Positions 27,924-38,251 are shown, numbered from the stretch's first letter. The stretch is 64,000 nt of DNA from Legionellales bacterium (GCA_002708265.1 PANA01000004.1:124001-188000), one strand, 5' to 3'. The notes: a model not told the origin generated them from the letters alone. Numbers and translations: made by a program.

Positions 27924-29291
27924 GTGTCACATTCTAAAGTACTGAATACTTTTGCTTTGGCCATGATTAACGTCGCGGCCATTTTTAGTTTGCGAAACCT
28001 TCCTCTTGCTGCTGAATATGGAATTTCTAGCATCTTTTTCTTCTTATTAGCCGCTGTTTTATTCTTGATTCCCTCAGCCTTAGTATGTGCTGAACTGGCT
28101 TCGGCCTGGCCAGGACCGGGCGGGCTCTACCACTGGGTAAAAATAGCACTCGGTAAGCGATATGCCTACATTGCGATATGGGCAGGTTGGATGCTAAGTA
28201 TCGTTTGGTTTCCTACTATCTTATCCTTTTGTGCGACCTTTCTAGCTTGGTCTATCGACCCCTCTTTAGCAGATAATGTGGGATATATGATAGGGCTCAT
28301 GATGGCACTGTTGTGGGGAACAACGTTTGTAAACTTTTTGGGAATGCGTGCTTCTAGCTGGGTAAGTACGGTAGGTGTTTTACTGGGAACGATATTTCCG
28401 ACTGTCTTGCTAATCTTGGGAGTCGTGATTTGGTGGTTAAAAGGATTGCCAATTGCTGTTGAACTAGAGTGGACTGCTATATTGCCTGAAATGAGATGGT
28501 CACATTGGGTATTCTTAGCTGGGATTATTTTAAGTTTCGAAGGGATGGAAATCACAGCCTATCATGTTAAGGATACAATAAATCCTCAGAGACAATACCC
28601 AAAAGCCCTAGCGATTTCGGTTGTTATGATTTTGCTCTTATCAATCGTAGGCACACTAGCGGTTGCAGCTATTTTGCCTAACCAAGATATTCATTTGGTT
28701 TCGGGTATAGTTCAAGTTTTTTCCCAAGTGCACTCAGTGTTAGGATTGTCACATCTACTCTGGGTGACAACAGGATTAATCTTTTTGGGGGTGGTATCAA
28801 CGCTAAATAGTTGGGTGATTGGGCCCGCTAAAGGAATATTAGCAGCATATGATGATGGTTTTTTGCCAAACTGGCTAAGTAAAACCAACTCTCAAGATGT
28901 CCCTATTTGTACTTTGTTGTTTCAGGCGATTATTGGGTCAATACTCATTTGTATCCTTTCAGTGCTGCCCTCGGTCCAAAGCTTCTATTGGTTCTTTACT
29001 TTAGTGAGTGTGCAGCTAACACTGGTTATGTACGCTTTGATTTTTATTGCGTACATCAAGCTGCGACACCAGTCATCTACAGAAGGGGGCGCCTTTTATG
29101 TGCCAGGCAAACGTATGCCCTTTGTGGTTTCCGGTATTGGGCTGATTAGCTGTGTTGCTATATTCTTTCTGGGCTTTATTCCTCCCGAACAGTTAATGGT
29201 TGATAATCTACTGAATTATGAATTAATGTTGGTGTTCGGACTCGCAATATTTATGTTGCCAGCCATCGCTAGTATTTCTCGTCAAAAATAA
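27924..29291 (+). CDS. APC-family amino acid permease/antiporter
   Basis: 455 residues, about twelve membrane helices. Early motifs LNTFALAMINVAAIFSLRNLP and WPGPGGLYHWVKIALG belong to the amino acid-polyamine-organocation superfamily. It resembles the glutamate/GABA antiporter-like branch common in Legionella-type bacteria. Other conserved segments: FEGMEITAYHVKDTINPQRQYPKA and the LNSWVIGPAKGILAAYDDGFLP region. Substrate cannot be told from sequence. It starts with GTG 43 bases after peptide E, with a weak GGAAT site. Proximity to the peptide genes may be accidental. Confidence 0.85.
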   Translation: MSHSKVLNTFALAMINVAAIFSLRNLPLAAEYGISSIFFFLLAAVLFLIPSALVCAELASAWPGPGGLYHWVKIALGKRYAYIAIWAGWMLSIVWFPTILSFCATFLAWSIDPSLADNVGYMIGLMMALLWGTTFVNFLGMRASSWVSTVGVLLGTIFPTVLLILGVVIWWLKGLPIAVELEWTAILPEMRWSHWVFLAGIILSFEGMEITAYHVKDTINPQRQYPKALAISVVMILLLSIVGTLAVAAILPNQDIHLVSGIVQVFSQVHSVLGLSHLLWVTTGLIFLGVVSTLNSWVIGPAKGILAAYDDGFLPNWLSKTNSQDVPICTLLFQAIIGSILICILSVLPSVQSFYWFFTLVSVQLTLVMYALIFIAYIKLRHQSSTEGGAFYVPGKRMPFVVSGIGLISCVAIFFLGFIPPEQLMVDNLLNYELMLVFGLAIFMLPAIASISRQK

Positions 29292-29303
29292 TAGGAAGAA
29301 CTA

Positions 29304-32138
29304 ATGAGACGAAATGTATGCTTAATTAGCAGTGTTATTCTATTTGCTTTAGTTGGATGTAGCACATCAACTCAGGACCAAAGTGAACTGGGGCTAAATG
29401 AAAGCATTGTCTCATCTACCACGAATATATTAACAAGCCCAAATGACCCAAGAGCATATGAGGCCATAACTCTCACGAATGGCTTAAGAGTATTATTGGT
29501 TAGTGATCCCAAGGCTCAAGATAGCGCTGTCACGCTTGATATTCATGTCGGAAGTTTTGATGATCCCGATGAGCGATTGGGGCTTGCTCACTTTACTGAA
29601 CATATGTTGTTTATTGGAACAGAGAAATATCCAGAGGCAGGAGACTATCACCAGTTTATTGAAGGTGCAGGCGGACACAGTAATGCCTATACAGCAGGTG
29701 AAGATACCGTATACTTTTTTTCAGTAAAACCTTATGCTTTTGAGGCAGCAGTAGACCGCTTTAGTCAGTTTTTTGTGAGCCCAACTTTTGAGCCCACTTA
29801 TGTAGAAAGAGAAAGAAACGCTGTGGATTCTGAATACCATATGCGGTTCAAGGACGATAACTTTAGAATACATGCAGTGGAGACGAGAACTGCAAATCCT
29901 AGACACCCTGGCCATCGGTTTCATGCCGGTAATCGAGAAACGCTCTCAGATACTAAGGGACCTGTGCACGAAGATCTATTAGCTTTTTACCAGCAATACT
30001 ATAGTGCTGATAAGATGACTTTGTCGGTGGTTTCCCCTCATAGCTTACAAGAACAAAAAGAACTGATTGTTCCAAGGTTTACGCCTGTTCCTGTTAAAAC
30101 TTCAGATCCTAAAGAGACGATTCTGTTGTTAGATCAGAAAGAATTACAACAGGACATTTATATAAAGCCTAATCAACAGATACAAAGACTTGACTTAACA
30201 TTTCCAAACACAATAGTTAGAGATTATCAAACAAAACCCATGCTATATGTAGCTGAAATGCTCAATAGCTCTGCAGAACACAGTTTAAAAGCGTGGCTTA
30301 AAAATAAAGAATGGATTATCGATCTTCAAGCAAGCTACGGGGACTTAACTGACGACCAGAATGCTTTCAGTATGTCATTTGAGCTGACAAATGCTGGTGT
30401 CAATAAAGTGGACGAAATTACGGAAGCATTTTTTGCCTATATTGAATTCGTCAAAGAAAGTGGTATCCAAGATTGGGTTTTTGATGAAATTAAGGCTGCA
30501 CATGTTAGATCTTTTAATTTTGAAGAGTATACGCCACCATCTAGCTGGTCACGGCTACTTGCAACAGCTATGCAAAAGCATCCTACGGAACAGATTATCC
30601 AAAATGCTTACATAGATGAAAATGCTGTTTTTGCTCCCAGTAAAATTCAAGAAGTTTTAGCGTCAATGAGACCAGACAACATCCGTCGAACAATTGTTGC
30701 GCAATCTGTAAGCACAGACAAAGTAGAGTCATATTTTGATGTTCCTTATGCAACGGCCCCTATTAGCCAGGAAAAAATCCATCAATGGCAGAAGATAAGC
30801 CAGGAACAATACGCTTTTGCTCTAGATACCCCAAACCCTTATTTGCCAACACACTTTGAAATGGCAAAGGTGCAGACAGCTGAGAAGCCAGAAAGGTTTT
30901 CTATCGGTAAAATGAATGCTTGGTATCAACCTAATATTGATTTTGATATGCCCAAGGTTTCAACGACGATAGGTTTTTGGACCCCCGTCGCGCACCAGAC
31001 ACCTCGTGAGAGCTTAATGACACAGCTTTTCATTGCCTTATTGGCGGAAGAGATGGAAACACAAATGCGTCATGTCGGTAAAGCAGGTGCTTCTGGGGGA
31101 ATTAGTAGTACACCCCGTGGCTTGGTGCTGAATTTAAGCAGCTTTACAGATCGACATGATAAAGTTTGTCAGTTATTTGTTGAAACGATGTTAACACTTG
31201 GATCTAACGATAAAGAGCGCTTTAGCAGTGTCGTTGATGCTCAACGCCGGGCATTCGAAAGCTATCATGAGGCCCCGCCTTTTGTATTAGCCTCTGCAAG
31301 TTTAGAAAAACAAATATTGATTCCAAGTTGGACGCCAGATGATTTGTTGCCTGAGCTGGATAGCATTACCCTTGAGGCGGTTAAAGAGCACGGTGCAAGA
31401 CTTATTACAACTGCCCAGCTCGAGGCCTTTGTACATGGAAACATGACAAAAGAGATGGCAGTATTTCACTTAACTACCTTGAATGAGCAGTTTAGTCAAT
31501 TGCCGATTTCTCCAATTGATGAGGCTTACAAGCCCGTAGTGAGGATTTTAGAATCAGGCGCAAAGGTACTGGATCATGTCATATCATCAAATACTGACCA
31601 GATGGTCATGTTGAATTTAGTTGGCTCAGGTCCTAGTCTTAGCGAGTATCTGAAAATAGCGCTTTTGGGCCGAATGATGGGAGCTGATTTCTTTACTCAG
31701 CTTCGAACAGAGGAGCAACTTGGGTATGTTGTGCATCTCGGCATGTCTTCTACAATGGGAGTTCCTAGGTTAACGATGCTAGTTCAATCCCCCCAAGCAT
31801 CAGAGACAATGTTAATGGATCGGGTGAATCGGTTTATTGGGGAGCAGATATTGACGGAAGACGGTTTTAGTAAGGCCAAACAAAGTCTGTTGGCTGAAGT
31901 GAATGAACCCTTTAAAATGCTAGGCGCGCAGCAGCAGTTTATCTGGTCTGAAATAGCACTTAGTCGCTTTGCCTTCGATCTTAAATCACAAATGGCTGAA
32001 GCATTAGAAGGGCTAAGCTTGGCAGACGTCAAAGCATATTTTGACAATGATTTGGCTCATCCATCAAAACGCAGAGAAATTCAAATTTCAACGATACCGA
32101 AAGCGTCTAAAACCTTATCAACAGCAAAAGCTGCTTAA
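29304..32138 (+). CDS. Insulinase-like (M16) zinc metallopeptidase, lipoprotein
   Basis: 944 residues, the size of protease III (pitrilysin) proteins. A lipoprotein signal is present: hydrophobic N-terminus with lipobox LVGC at Cys19. The inverted zinc motif HFTEH is at 96-100 with the third ligand in ERNAVDSEY. The active-site half is followed by middle and C-terminal M16 domains (RTEEQLGYVVHLGM is the conserved late motif). It likely sits in the periplasm on a membrane and degrades peptides. It starts 12 bases after the permease and may share its transcript. Confidence 0.92.
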   Translation: MRRNVCLISSVILFALVGCSTSTQDQSELGLNESIVSSTTNILTSPNDPRAYEAITLTNGLRVLLVSDPKAQDSAVTLDIHVGSFDDPDERLGLAHFTEHMLFIGTEKYPEAGDYHQFIEGAGGHSNAYTAGEDTVYFFSVKPYAFEAAVDRFSQFFVSPTFEPTYVERERNAVDSEYHMRFKDDNFRIHAVETRTANPRHPGHRFHAGNRETLSDTKGPVHEDLLAFYQQYYSADKMTLSVVSPHSLQEQKELIVPRFTPVPVKTSDPKETILLLDQKELQQDIYIKPNQQIQRLDLTFPNTIVRDYQTKPMLYVAEMLNSSAEHSLKAWLKNKEWIIDLQASYGDLTDDQNAFSMSFELTNAGVNKVDEITEAFFAYIEFVKESGIQDWVFDEIKAAHVRSFNFEEYTPPSSWSRLLATAMQKHPTEQIIQNAYIDENAVFAPSKIQEVLASMRPDNIRRTIVAQSVSTDKVESYFDVPYATAPISQEKIHQWQKISQEQYAFALDTPNPYLPTHFEMAKVQTAEKPERFSIGKMNAWYQPNIDFDMPKVSTTIGFWTPVAHQTPRESLMTQLFIALLAEEMETQMRHVGKAGASGGISSTPRGLVLNLSSFTDRHDKVCQLFVETMLTLGSNDKERFSSVVDAQRRAFESYHEAPPFVLASASLEKQILIPSWTPDDLLPELDSITLEAVKEHGARLITTAQLEAFVHGNMTKEMAVFHLTTLNEQFSQLPISPIDEAYKPVVRILESGAKVLDHVISSNTDQMVMLNLVGSGPSLSEYLKIALLGRMMGADFFTQLRTEEQLGYVVHLGMSSTMGVPRLTMLVQSPQASETMLMDRVNRFIGEQILTEDGFSKAKQSLLAEVNEPFKMLGAQQQFIWSEIALSRFAFDLKSQMAEALEGLSLADVKAYFDNDLAHPSKRREIQISTIPKASKTLSTAKAA

Positions 32139-32148
32139 TACTGGGGGG

Positions 32149-32177
32149 TTGCGAGCAACCGGGCTTTCGGTTATTAT
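32149..32177 (+). promoter_or_regulatory. Sigma-70 promoter of tRNA-fMet and the rimP operon
   Basis: TTGCGA (32149-32154), 17-base spacer, TATTAT (32172-32177), then a GTG/C-rich discriminator. Transcription would start close to 32184, just before the tRNA. Two short hairpins overlap the promoter (GGTTGC-GA-GCAACC and AACCG...CGGTT). Confidence 0.7.
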
Positions 32178-32188
32178 AGTGTCCTCGG

Positions 32189-32265
32189 TGCGGGGTGGAG
32201 CAGTCTGGCAGCTCGTCGGGCTCATAACCCGGAGGTCGTAGGTTCAAATCCTACCCCCGCTACCA
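32189..32265 (+). tRNA. metY: Initiator tRNA-fMet (anticodon CAT)
   Basis: 77 bases. Initiator hallmarks are present: three G-C pairs in the anticodon stem (GGG-CTCATAA-CCC), anticodon CAT at 32223-32225, and an unpaired first position. Here the 1:72 mismatch is T:T (TGCGGGG with CCCCGCT) rather than the common C:A. CCA is encoded. Position upstream of rimP corresponds to metY of E. coli. Confidence 0.95.
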
Positions 32266-32270
32266 AATTA

Positions 32271-32293
32271 AAAAGCCCCTTATGGGCTTTTTT
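32271..32293 (+). terminator. First terminator after tRNA-fMet
   Basis: AAAAGCCC (32271-32278), short loop, GGGCTTTT, and a T run to 32293. It begins six bases after the tRNA. Partial readthrough must occur if the tRNA promoter also serves rimP. Confidence 0.88.
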
Positions 32294-32301
32294 GTTATGA
32301 G

Positions 32302-32327
32302 AAAGTGGGCTTTGTACCCACTTTTTT
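32302..32327 (+). terminator. Second terminator before rimP
   Basis: AAAGTGGG (32302-32309), seven-base loop, CCCACTTT (32317-32324) and further T. It ends 25 bases before the rimP start. Two terminators in a row between tRNA and operon suggest that expression of rimP-nusA-infB is limited by readthrough. Confidence 0.82.
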
Positions 32328-32351
32328 GTTTCTAGGCTGGAGAAAATAAAA

Positions 32352-32807
32352 GTGCAGATGCAAGCGTTAGAAGCTCTCGTATCAGAAGCTGTACAGGCAG
32401 CAGGATACAGTTGGGAAGGGCAAGAAATAGCCAATCAAGGGCGAGCCGGTGCCTTACTTAGGGTTTATATTGATAAACCTGACGGAGTGACTGCGGATGA
32501 TTGCGGTTTAGCACTTAGACAGATTGTGACGGCTCTAAAAGTAGCAGAGCTAAACGATAAGTACCTTCTAGAGGTATCTTCTCCAGGATTAGATAGAAAG
32601 CTGTTTACGGTTGAGCAAATGCAACGGTACATTGGCAGTGAAGTTAAAGCGCGTCTTTATGACTCTGTTGCCGGGCAGCGCAAATGGGTTGGTAAATTAG
32701 ACAGAGCAAGTGAAAGCGAAATCGTGATCATTGCAGAAGAGTCAGAGACACCGGTTATAATTCCTATGTCATCTGTTCAATGGATTAGGTTGGTCCCTCA
32801 GATATAG
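32352..32807 (+). CDS. rimP: Ribosome maturation factor RimP
   Basis: Assists 30S subunit assembly. 151 residues with the N-terminal alpha/beta domain (LRVYIDKPDGVTADDCGLALRQI) containing the conserved LEVSSPGLDRKL, and the C-terminal SH3-like domain (VKARLYD...VIIPMSSVQWIRLVP). GTG 32352 is chosen because GGAG lies about ten bases upstream; ATG 32358 is the alternative. First protein gene of the nusA-infB operon. Confidence 0.95.
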   Translation: MQMQALEALVSEAVQAAGYSWEGQEIANQGRAGALLRVYIDKPDGVTADDCGLALRQIVTALKVAELNDKYLLEVSSPGLDRKLFTVEQMQRYIGSEVKARLYDSVAGQRKWVGKLDRASESEIVIIAEESETPVIIPMSSVQWIRLVPQI

Positions 32808-32826
32808 GCCAAAGTAGGGTTGAAAA

Positions 32827-34326
32827 ATGAGCAAAGAAAAAATCCGGTTAATAGTTGAAGCGGTTGCAAACGAGAAAGACATTTCTCGAGAAGTGATTTT
32901 CGAAGCACTTGAAGCGGCGATGGTGACGGCTACTAAGAAGCGATATGGATCTGAGAAGGATTTTAGGGTCCAAATTGATCCAACTTCTGGTGAGTACAAA
33001 ACGTTCCGTCGTTGGGAAGTGGTTGACGTTGAAGCTTTATCTGATGAAGAGATTCCATTTGAGCCTTCAAAGCATGTTACTGAAACAGGTGCTCAAAAGA
33101 AAAAGCCTGGTGCTGTTGTTGGCGACTTCATCGAAGAGCCCGTTGAGTCGATTGAATTTGGTCGAATTGCAGCGCAAACAGCTAAACAGGTTATTATGCA
33201 ACGTCTACGAGCGGCTAAGCGCGAGAAGATTGTTGAAGATTACAAACATCGAGTCGGTGAATTAATCTCTGGTTCAGTAAAAAAAGTAACTCGTGATCAG
33301 ATTATTGTCGATTTAGGTGAAAATGCTGAGGCGATACTACGACGCAGTGAACTGTTGCCAAGAGAAATCATGCGTATCGGTGATAGAGTGCGAGCTTACT
33401 TGAAGTCAGCTATGAGCGAGACCGGTGGTCCACAATTGACATTAAGTCGTACTTGTCCAGAAATGCTAATTGAGCTTTTTAAAGTTGAAGTCCCTGAAAT
33501 TGGGGATGGTCTTATTGAGATTAAAGGGGCTGCTCGTGAGCCAGGTACACGTGCTAAGATTGCAGTTTTAGCAAAAGACACGCGTATCGATCCCGTAGGA
33601 GCTTGTGTAGGAATGCGAGGTTCTCGTGTTCAAGCAGTATCTAATGAGCTAGGGGGCGAAAGAGTAGATATTGTGCCTTGGAATGAAAATCCAGCACAGT
33701 TTGTTATCAGTGCTCTATCTCCAGCTGAAGTGAAATCAATTGTTGTGGATGACGAAGCCCACTCAATGGATGTTATTATTAGTGACGATCAATTATCAGT
33801 TGCGATTGGTCGTAGTGGTCAAAATGTTAAATTAGCTTCTTTTTTAACTGGCTGGGAAATCAATGTGATGTCCGAGTCATCAGCAACTGAAAAAGAATCA
33901 CTAGAGTCCGACAGATTAATGACGATTTTCCAAGAAGGTTTGGAAGTCGATGAAGAGTTTGCTGCTGCATTAATTGAGTCTGGATTTACCTCAGTAGATG
34001 AAATTGCGTATGTAGCGTTAGACGAGTTGATTGAAATTGGTCTGGACGACGAAACGGCAAAGGGCTTGCAGCAGAATGCTAAAAACTTTTTATTAACTAT
34101 GGCACTAACAGATGACAATCAGGTTGGTTCACATATCCCACAAGCAGACTTGTTGGATGTAGATGGCGTAGATCGCCAGCTAGCTTATCAATTGGCCGAA
34201 AAAGGCATTAACAATAGAGAAGCGCTAGCAGAACAATCTGTAGACGATTTATTGTCTGTTGGTTTAGATGAAGAAAAAGCTGCAAAATTAATTATGGCTG
34301 CTCGTGCGCCTTGGTTCGAGAGCTAG
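32827..34326 (+). CDS. nusA: Transcription termination/antitermination factor NusA
   Basis: 499 residues: N-terminal RNA-polymerase-binding domain, S1 domain (about 135-200: [22 protein letters not shown]), KH1 and KH2 domains ([26 protein letters not shown] and [21 protein letters not shown]), then two acidic C-terminal repeats (about 365-495) as in E. coli. It binds RNA polymerase and rRNA antitermination complexes. Confidence 0.97.
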   Translation: MSKEKIRLIVEAVANEKDISREVIFEALEAAMVTATKKRYGSEKDFRVQIDPTSGEYKTFRRWEVVDVEALSDEEIPFEPSKHVTETGAQKKKPGAVVGDFIEEPVESIEFGRIAAQTAKQVIMQRLRAAKREKIVEDYKHRVGELISGSVKKVTRDQIIVDLGENAEAILRRSELLPREIMRIGDRVRAYLKSAMSETGGPQLTLSRTCPEMLIELFKVEVPEIGDGLIEIKGAAREPGTRAKIAVLAKDTRIDPVGACVGMRGSRVQAVSNELGGERVDIVPWNENPAQFVISALSPAEVKSIVVDDEAHSMDVIISDDQLSVAIGRSGQNVKLASFLTGWEINVMSESSATEKESLESDRLMTIFQEGLEVDEEFAAALIESGFTSVDEIAYVALDELIEIGLDDETAKGLQQNAKNFLLTMALTDDNQVGSHIPQADLLDVDGVDRQLAYQLAEKGINNREALAEQSVDDLLSVGLDEEKAAKLIMAARAPWFES

Positions 34327-34345
34327 TTTACCTTGGAGGAATGAT

Positions 34346-36889
34346 ATGTCCCAAGTGACGGTAGAAAAACTGGCAGAAAAGATACGAGTTCCGGTCGATA
34401 CTTTAATCACTCAATTTGAAGCGGTGGGAGTTACCTGTGCAGATGGTAAAGATCACCTCTTAACAGAGGCAGAAATAGAAAAGCTGCTCAGTAAAATTAG
34501 TGCAGATAAAGCTGCTAAAGGAAACTCAGGGAATTCCGCTGGACGTTTGACCATAACCCGGCGCAAACGTGAAAAGTTAAAATTAAAATCTTCTGAAGAA
34601 GATAAAGAAGTCACAGTTGTTATTAAGCGCAAACGTGTCTTTAAACCTGCTGAACCAGAGCCTCAGGTTGAGCCTGAGCCTGAGATCCTACTGGAGGAAG
34701 AAGCTGTTGAAGAGCCAATTGTTGAGTCTCAAGAAACAGTTTCAGAAGTGGTAGAAGAGAAAGTGGTTGAAACTTCTGATGACAAAGCAGAAGCCTTAGA
34801 CGAGGTTTCGGTTTCCAATCAAGCTGATTCAAAAGAGCAAGTACAAGATACAGCTTCTGACAATGAAGACTTTTTACCCAAGCTAGATGAAAGTGATGCT
34901 CCGGCGCCTAATGCTGAAGCGCCTGCTAAAGATAAAGATGCGGCTAAAAAACCGTCTAGCAAAAAGAAAAAATCTAAACGTCGTGATGATGACAGTAATA
35001 CATGGGGTGACTCTTCCCCAAGCGCCAAGCGCAGTAGTGGTGCGAATAAAAAAGAAAAGCGTCATCAAAGACATTTACGTCATAAACTATCAGCGGATGC
35101 GGCTGCTAAACATGCTTTTGAAAAGCCAACAGAGCCGATGACTAAAGATGTTCTGATTCCTGAAACCATTGTGGTGAGTGAATTAGCACAGCGAATGTCA
35201 GTTAAGGCCGTTGAGGTCATCAAAACTCTCATGAGGATGGGGGTTATGGCAACAATTAACCAGTCTATCGATCAAGATACTGCAGTCTTAGTGACCGAAG
35301 AGATGGGCCATACACCGGTTCCACAGTCAACTCAAACAATTGAGGAAACTTTAATGGTTGAGCATGATGGTGAACGAGTGTCTCGTGCACCAATTGTTAC
35401 CATTATGGGACATGTTGATCATGGTAAAACATCGCTTCTAGACTACATTCGTCGAACTAAAGTTGCTGCTGGTGAAGCTGGCGGGATTACGCAACATATT
35501 GGTGCTTACCATGTAGACACCCCTCGTGGAATGGTAACGTTCTTGGATACGCCTGGACACGCTGCGTTTTCTGCGATGCGTGCCCGTGGGGCAAGCACTA
35601 CAGATATCTGTATTGTCGTTGTGGCAGCAGATGATGGTGTTAAACCTCAGACAATTGAAGCTATTCAACATGCGAAGGCAGCTGGTGTTCCTATTATTAT
35701 CGCTATCAACAAAGTCGATAAAGAAGAAGCTGACATTGATCGTGCTAAAAACGAAGTTGCTCAACATGATGTTATCCCTGAAGACTGGGGTGGAGACACA
35801 CAATTTATTCCAGTTTCGGCGAAGAGTGGCCAAGGGATTGATGAATTATTAGAAGGGATATTGCTTCAAGCTGAAGTTCTTGAGTTAACAGCAGTTGAAG
35901 ATTGTCCAGCAAGTGGTGTTGTTGTAGAGGCCAGTGTTGATAAGGGACGTGGGTCCGTTGCAACGATACTAGTAAAAAGTGGAACCTTAAAAATGGGTGA
36001 CTTTTTGCTCTGCGGTAACGAATGTGGTCGTGTCCGTGCAATGATGGATGAAGTCGGTCGAAGCATTAAAACAGCAGGACCCTCAATTCCTGTACAGATT
36101 CTTGGTTTGTCTGGAGCGCCTAGTGCGGGTGATCATGCCCTTGTCATTGATGACGAACGAAAAGCAAAAGAAGTTGCTGAGTTCAGACAGAACAAAGAGC
36201 GTGAGCAAAGAATTGCTCGCCAACAAGCCTCAAAACTAGAAAGTTTCATGGGTAAAATGGGACAGGATGGTGGTGTACAGCAGTTGAACATTGTTCTTAA
36301 AACTGACGTACAAGGGTCATCCGAAGCATTAGCTGAGGCCCTAGAGAAGTTATCCACTGATCAAATCAAAGTGAATTTAGTTGGTCGAGGGGTTGGTGGT
36401 TTAAACGCATCTGATATTCACTTAGCAATGGCATCCAATGGTGTTCTTGTTGGTTTTAACGTACGGGCAGATGCTACAGCGCGAAAACTAGCTCAGCAGG
36501 AAGGCCTAAAGCTTCATTACTTCAGTGTTATTTATGACGTCATTGATACAATTAAGCAATCAATGGTCGGCTTAATGGAACCACAATATGAAGAAAAAAT
36601 TGTTGGTTTAGCTGAAGTTAGAGATGTATTTAGACATCCTAAAATGGGCGCTATTGCAGGTTGTATGGTTCTTGAAGGGGCTGTTAAGCGAAATAAACCA
36701 ATCCGTGTCCTTCGCGATAATATCGTTATATATGAGGGGGTCTTGGAATCCCTACGACGTTTTAAAGACGATGTTATGGAAGTGAAAAGTGGTATTGAGT
36801 GCGGTATTGGTGTTAAGAACTATAACGACATCAAGAATGGTGATCAGATTGAGGTCTTTGAATCTCATCGCAAAGAGATCACATTATAG
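34346..36889 (+). CDS. infB: Translation initiation factor IF-2
   Basis: 847 residues. The short N-terminal IF2_N domain ([18 protein letters not shown]) is followed by a highly charged, low-complexity linker (about 60-260). The GTPase then begins: G1 [10 protein letters not shown]3 DTPGHAAF, G4 NKVD, followed by domains II-IV and the fMet-tRNA-binding C-terminal domain. ATG 34346 has GGAGGA at 34335-34340. A longer frame starting inside nusA has no such site. A shorter internal form (IF2-beta) is possible but not shown. Confidence 0.96.
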   Translation: MSQVTVEKLAEKIRVPVDTLITQFEAVGVTCADGKDHLLTEAEIEKLLSKISADKAAKGNSGNSAGRLTITRRKREKLKLKSSEEDKEVTVVIKRKRVFKPAEPEPQVEPEPEILLEEEAVEEPIVESQETVSEVVEEKVVETSDDKAEALDEVSVSNQADSKEQVQDTASDNEDFLPKLDESDAPAPNAEAPAKDKDAAKKPSSKKKKSKRRDDDSNTWGDSSPSAKRSSGANKKEKRHQRHLRHKLSADAAAKHAFEKPTEPMTKDVLIPETIVVSELAQRMSVKAVEVIKTLMRMGVMATINQSIDQDTAVLVTEEMGHTPVPQSTQTIEETLMVEHDGERVSRAPIVTIMGHVDHGKTSLLDYIRRTKVAAGEAGGITQHIGAYHVDTPRGMVTFLDTPGHAAFSAMRARGASTTDICIVVVAADDGVKPQTIEAIQHAKAAGVPIIIAINKVDKEEADIDRAKNEVAQHDVIPEDWGGDTQFIPVSAKSGQGIDELLEGILLQAEVLELTAVEDCPASGVVVEASVDKGRGSVATILVKSGTLKMGDFLLCGNECGRVRAMMDEVGRSIKTAGPSIPVQILGLSGAPSAGDHALVIDDERKAKEVAEFRQNKEREQRIARQQASKLESFMGKMGQDGGVQQLNIVLKTDVQGSSEALAEALEKLSTDQIKVNLVGRGVGGLNASDIHLAMASNGVLVGFNVRADATARKLAQQEGLKLHYFSVIYDVIDTIKQSMVGLMEPQYEEKIVGLAEVRDVFRHPKMGAIAGCMVLEGAVKRNKPIRVLRDNIVIYEGVLESLRRFKDDVMEVKSGIECGIGVKNYNDIKNGDQIEVFESHRKEITL

Positions 36890-36897
36890 GAGTTATG

Positions 36898-37272
36898 ATG
36901 CCGAAGTCATTTCAGCGCTCAGACAGGATTGCAGAAGAGATTCATCGTATGTTGGCGGAAATCATTCAACTAGAAGTAAGAGATCCGCGATTACAGCAAA
37001 CCAGTATCACTCGTGTTGAGGTAACTAAAGATCTTTCCTATGCAAAGGTTTTCTTTGGGTTTTTGACTGAATTGGCAAAGCCCAAAGATGCCGATCAATT
37101 AAATAAAGCAGCCGGTTTTTTTCGCTCTCAGTTGGCTCGACGTTTAACAGCACGCACGGTACCTGAATTAAGGTTCGAAGTTGATATTGCCTTCCAAAAA
37201 GGTGAAATTGTTAGAGAAATGCTCGATCAGTTACCGAAGTCCAACAACGAAGACGATTCAGAAAACGACTAA
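36898..37272 (+). CDS. rbfA: 30S ribosome-binding factor RbfA
   Basis: Cold-shock ribosome assembly factor, about 124 residues, one KH-type domain. Family residues: RSDRIAEEIHRMLAEIIQLEVRDPRL, ITRVEVTKDLSYAKVFF and VPELRFEVD. ATG 36898 sits five bases after AGGAG (36888-36892); ATG 36895 is possible but very close to it. It overlaps truB by one base (TAATG). Confidence 0.93.
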   Translation: MPKSFQRSDRIAEEIHRMLAEIIQLEVRDPRLQQTSITRVEVTKDLSYAKVFFGFLTELAKPKDADQLNKAAGFFRSQLARRLTARTVPELRFEVDIAFQKGEIVREMLDQLPKSNNEDDSEND

Positions 37273-38159
37273 TGGATGGTTTGCTGATTCTTGATAAACC
37301 TTCTGGTGTGACCTCATTTGATATGGTTCGTCAGAGTAAGCGCTGGTTTAATCAACGAAAAGTAGGCCATGCTGGTACTCTAGATCCCCTCGCTTCTGGA
37401 CTGCTCGTAATATGTTTAGGACAAGCGACTCGTTATGCCCAATATTTCCTTGAGGCCGACAAGCAATATCAAGTCACACTAAAACTTGGTGAAACGACGG
37501 ATACTTTGGACAGTGAAGGCACTGTTTTAACGACATCCCCCGTACCCAGCTTTACAAAGGAAGATGTTGTAAAGTGGTGCTCGCGGTTTAGAGGCATGAT
37601 CCAGCAGGTTCCACCAATGTATAGTGCCCTCAAAAAAGAGGGGGTTCCCTTGTACAAACTTGCCCGCGAAGGCAAGACCGTTGAGCGTTCCGCTAGAAAA
37701 GTTTGCATTCATCAGTTAGATGTACTTTCAGTTGATTCTCAATTCATTACGTTAAATGTACATTGTTCAAAAGGGACGTATATTCGCACGTTAGTTGATG
37801 ATCTAGGGCAGGTGATAGGCTGTGGGGCTCACGTTGTAAAACTGCGCCGTCTGGCAAGTGCGCCTTTTTCTCAACAGATGATGCAGTGTCCTGAGAAGAT
37901 TGAGGCGCTCGCACCCAATGAACGTTCCCAAGTTCTAGTTTCAACCGAAATTGGATTGCGTGCATATCAGCGGATAGATCTCTCTTTATCAAACTGGAAT
38001 GCTCTACAAAGAGGGCAAGTATGCTCTATCGATGGCGCTTCTGGTCTTAAGTCTCTCTTTTATGAAAATACCTTTGTTGGCCTAGGCGAAATGGCTGTAC
38101 CGGGTACACTAAAAGTCAAAAGATTACAGCAAATTCCCCCTCAAACCCGGTCCAATTAA
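37272..38159 (+). CDS. truB: tRNA pseudouridine-55 synthase TruB
   Basis: 295 residues. Catalytic region VGHAGTLDPLASGLLVICLG contains the essential Asp. N-terminal GLLILDKPSGVTSFDMV and PPMYSALKKEGVPLYKLAREG are typical. The C-terminal PUA-like part (about 240-290) ends the protein. Makes pseudouridine 55 in the T loop of tRNAs. Confidence 0.96.
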   Translation: MDGLLILDKPSGVTSFDMVRQSKRWFNQRKVGHAGTLDPLASGLLVICLGQATRYAQYFLEADKQYQVTLKLGETTDTLDSEGTVLTTSPVPSFTKEDVVKWCSRFRGMIQQVPPMYSALKKEGVPLYKLAREGKTVERSARKVCIHQLDVLSVDSQFITLNVHCSKGTYIRTLVDDLGQVIGCGAHVVKLRRLASAPFSQQMMQCPEKIEALAPNERSQVLVSTEIGLRAYQRIDLSLSNWNALQRGQVCSIDGASGLKSLFYENTFVGLGEMAVPGTLKVKRLQQIPPQTRSN

Positions 38160-38251
38160 GGACTTATTTAGATAATTATGTTAGAATTCGCGACTGGTGA
38201 GATTTCACCATGAATTTAGTTGATTAGCTAATTTTTAGGAGTTTAGATACT

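Noticed and set aside
32222-32434. Minus-strand frame ending GVGFEPTTSGL
   Set aside because: Antisense of tRNA-fMet and the terminators; a known spurious protein pattern.
35438-35833. 131-residue minus-strand frame inside infB
   Set aside because: Lies wholly opposite the conserved GTPase domain and shows codon use opposite to the real frame.
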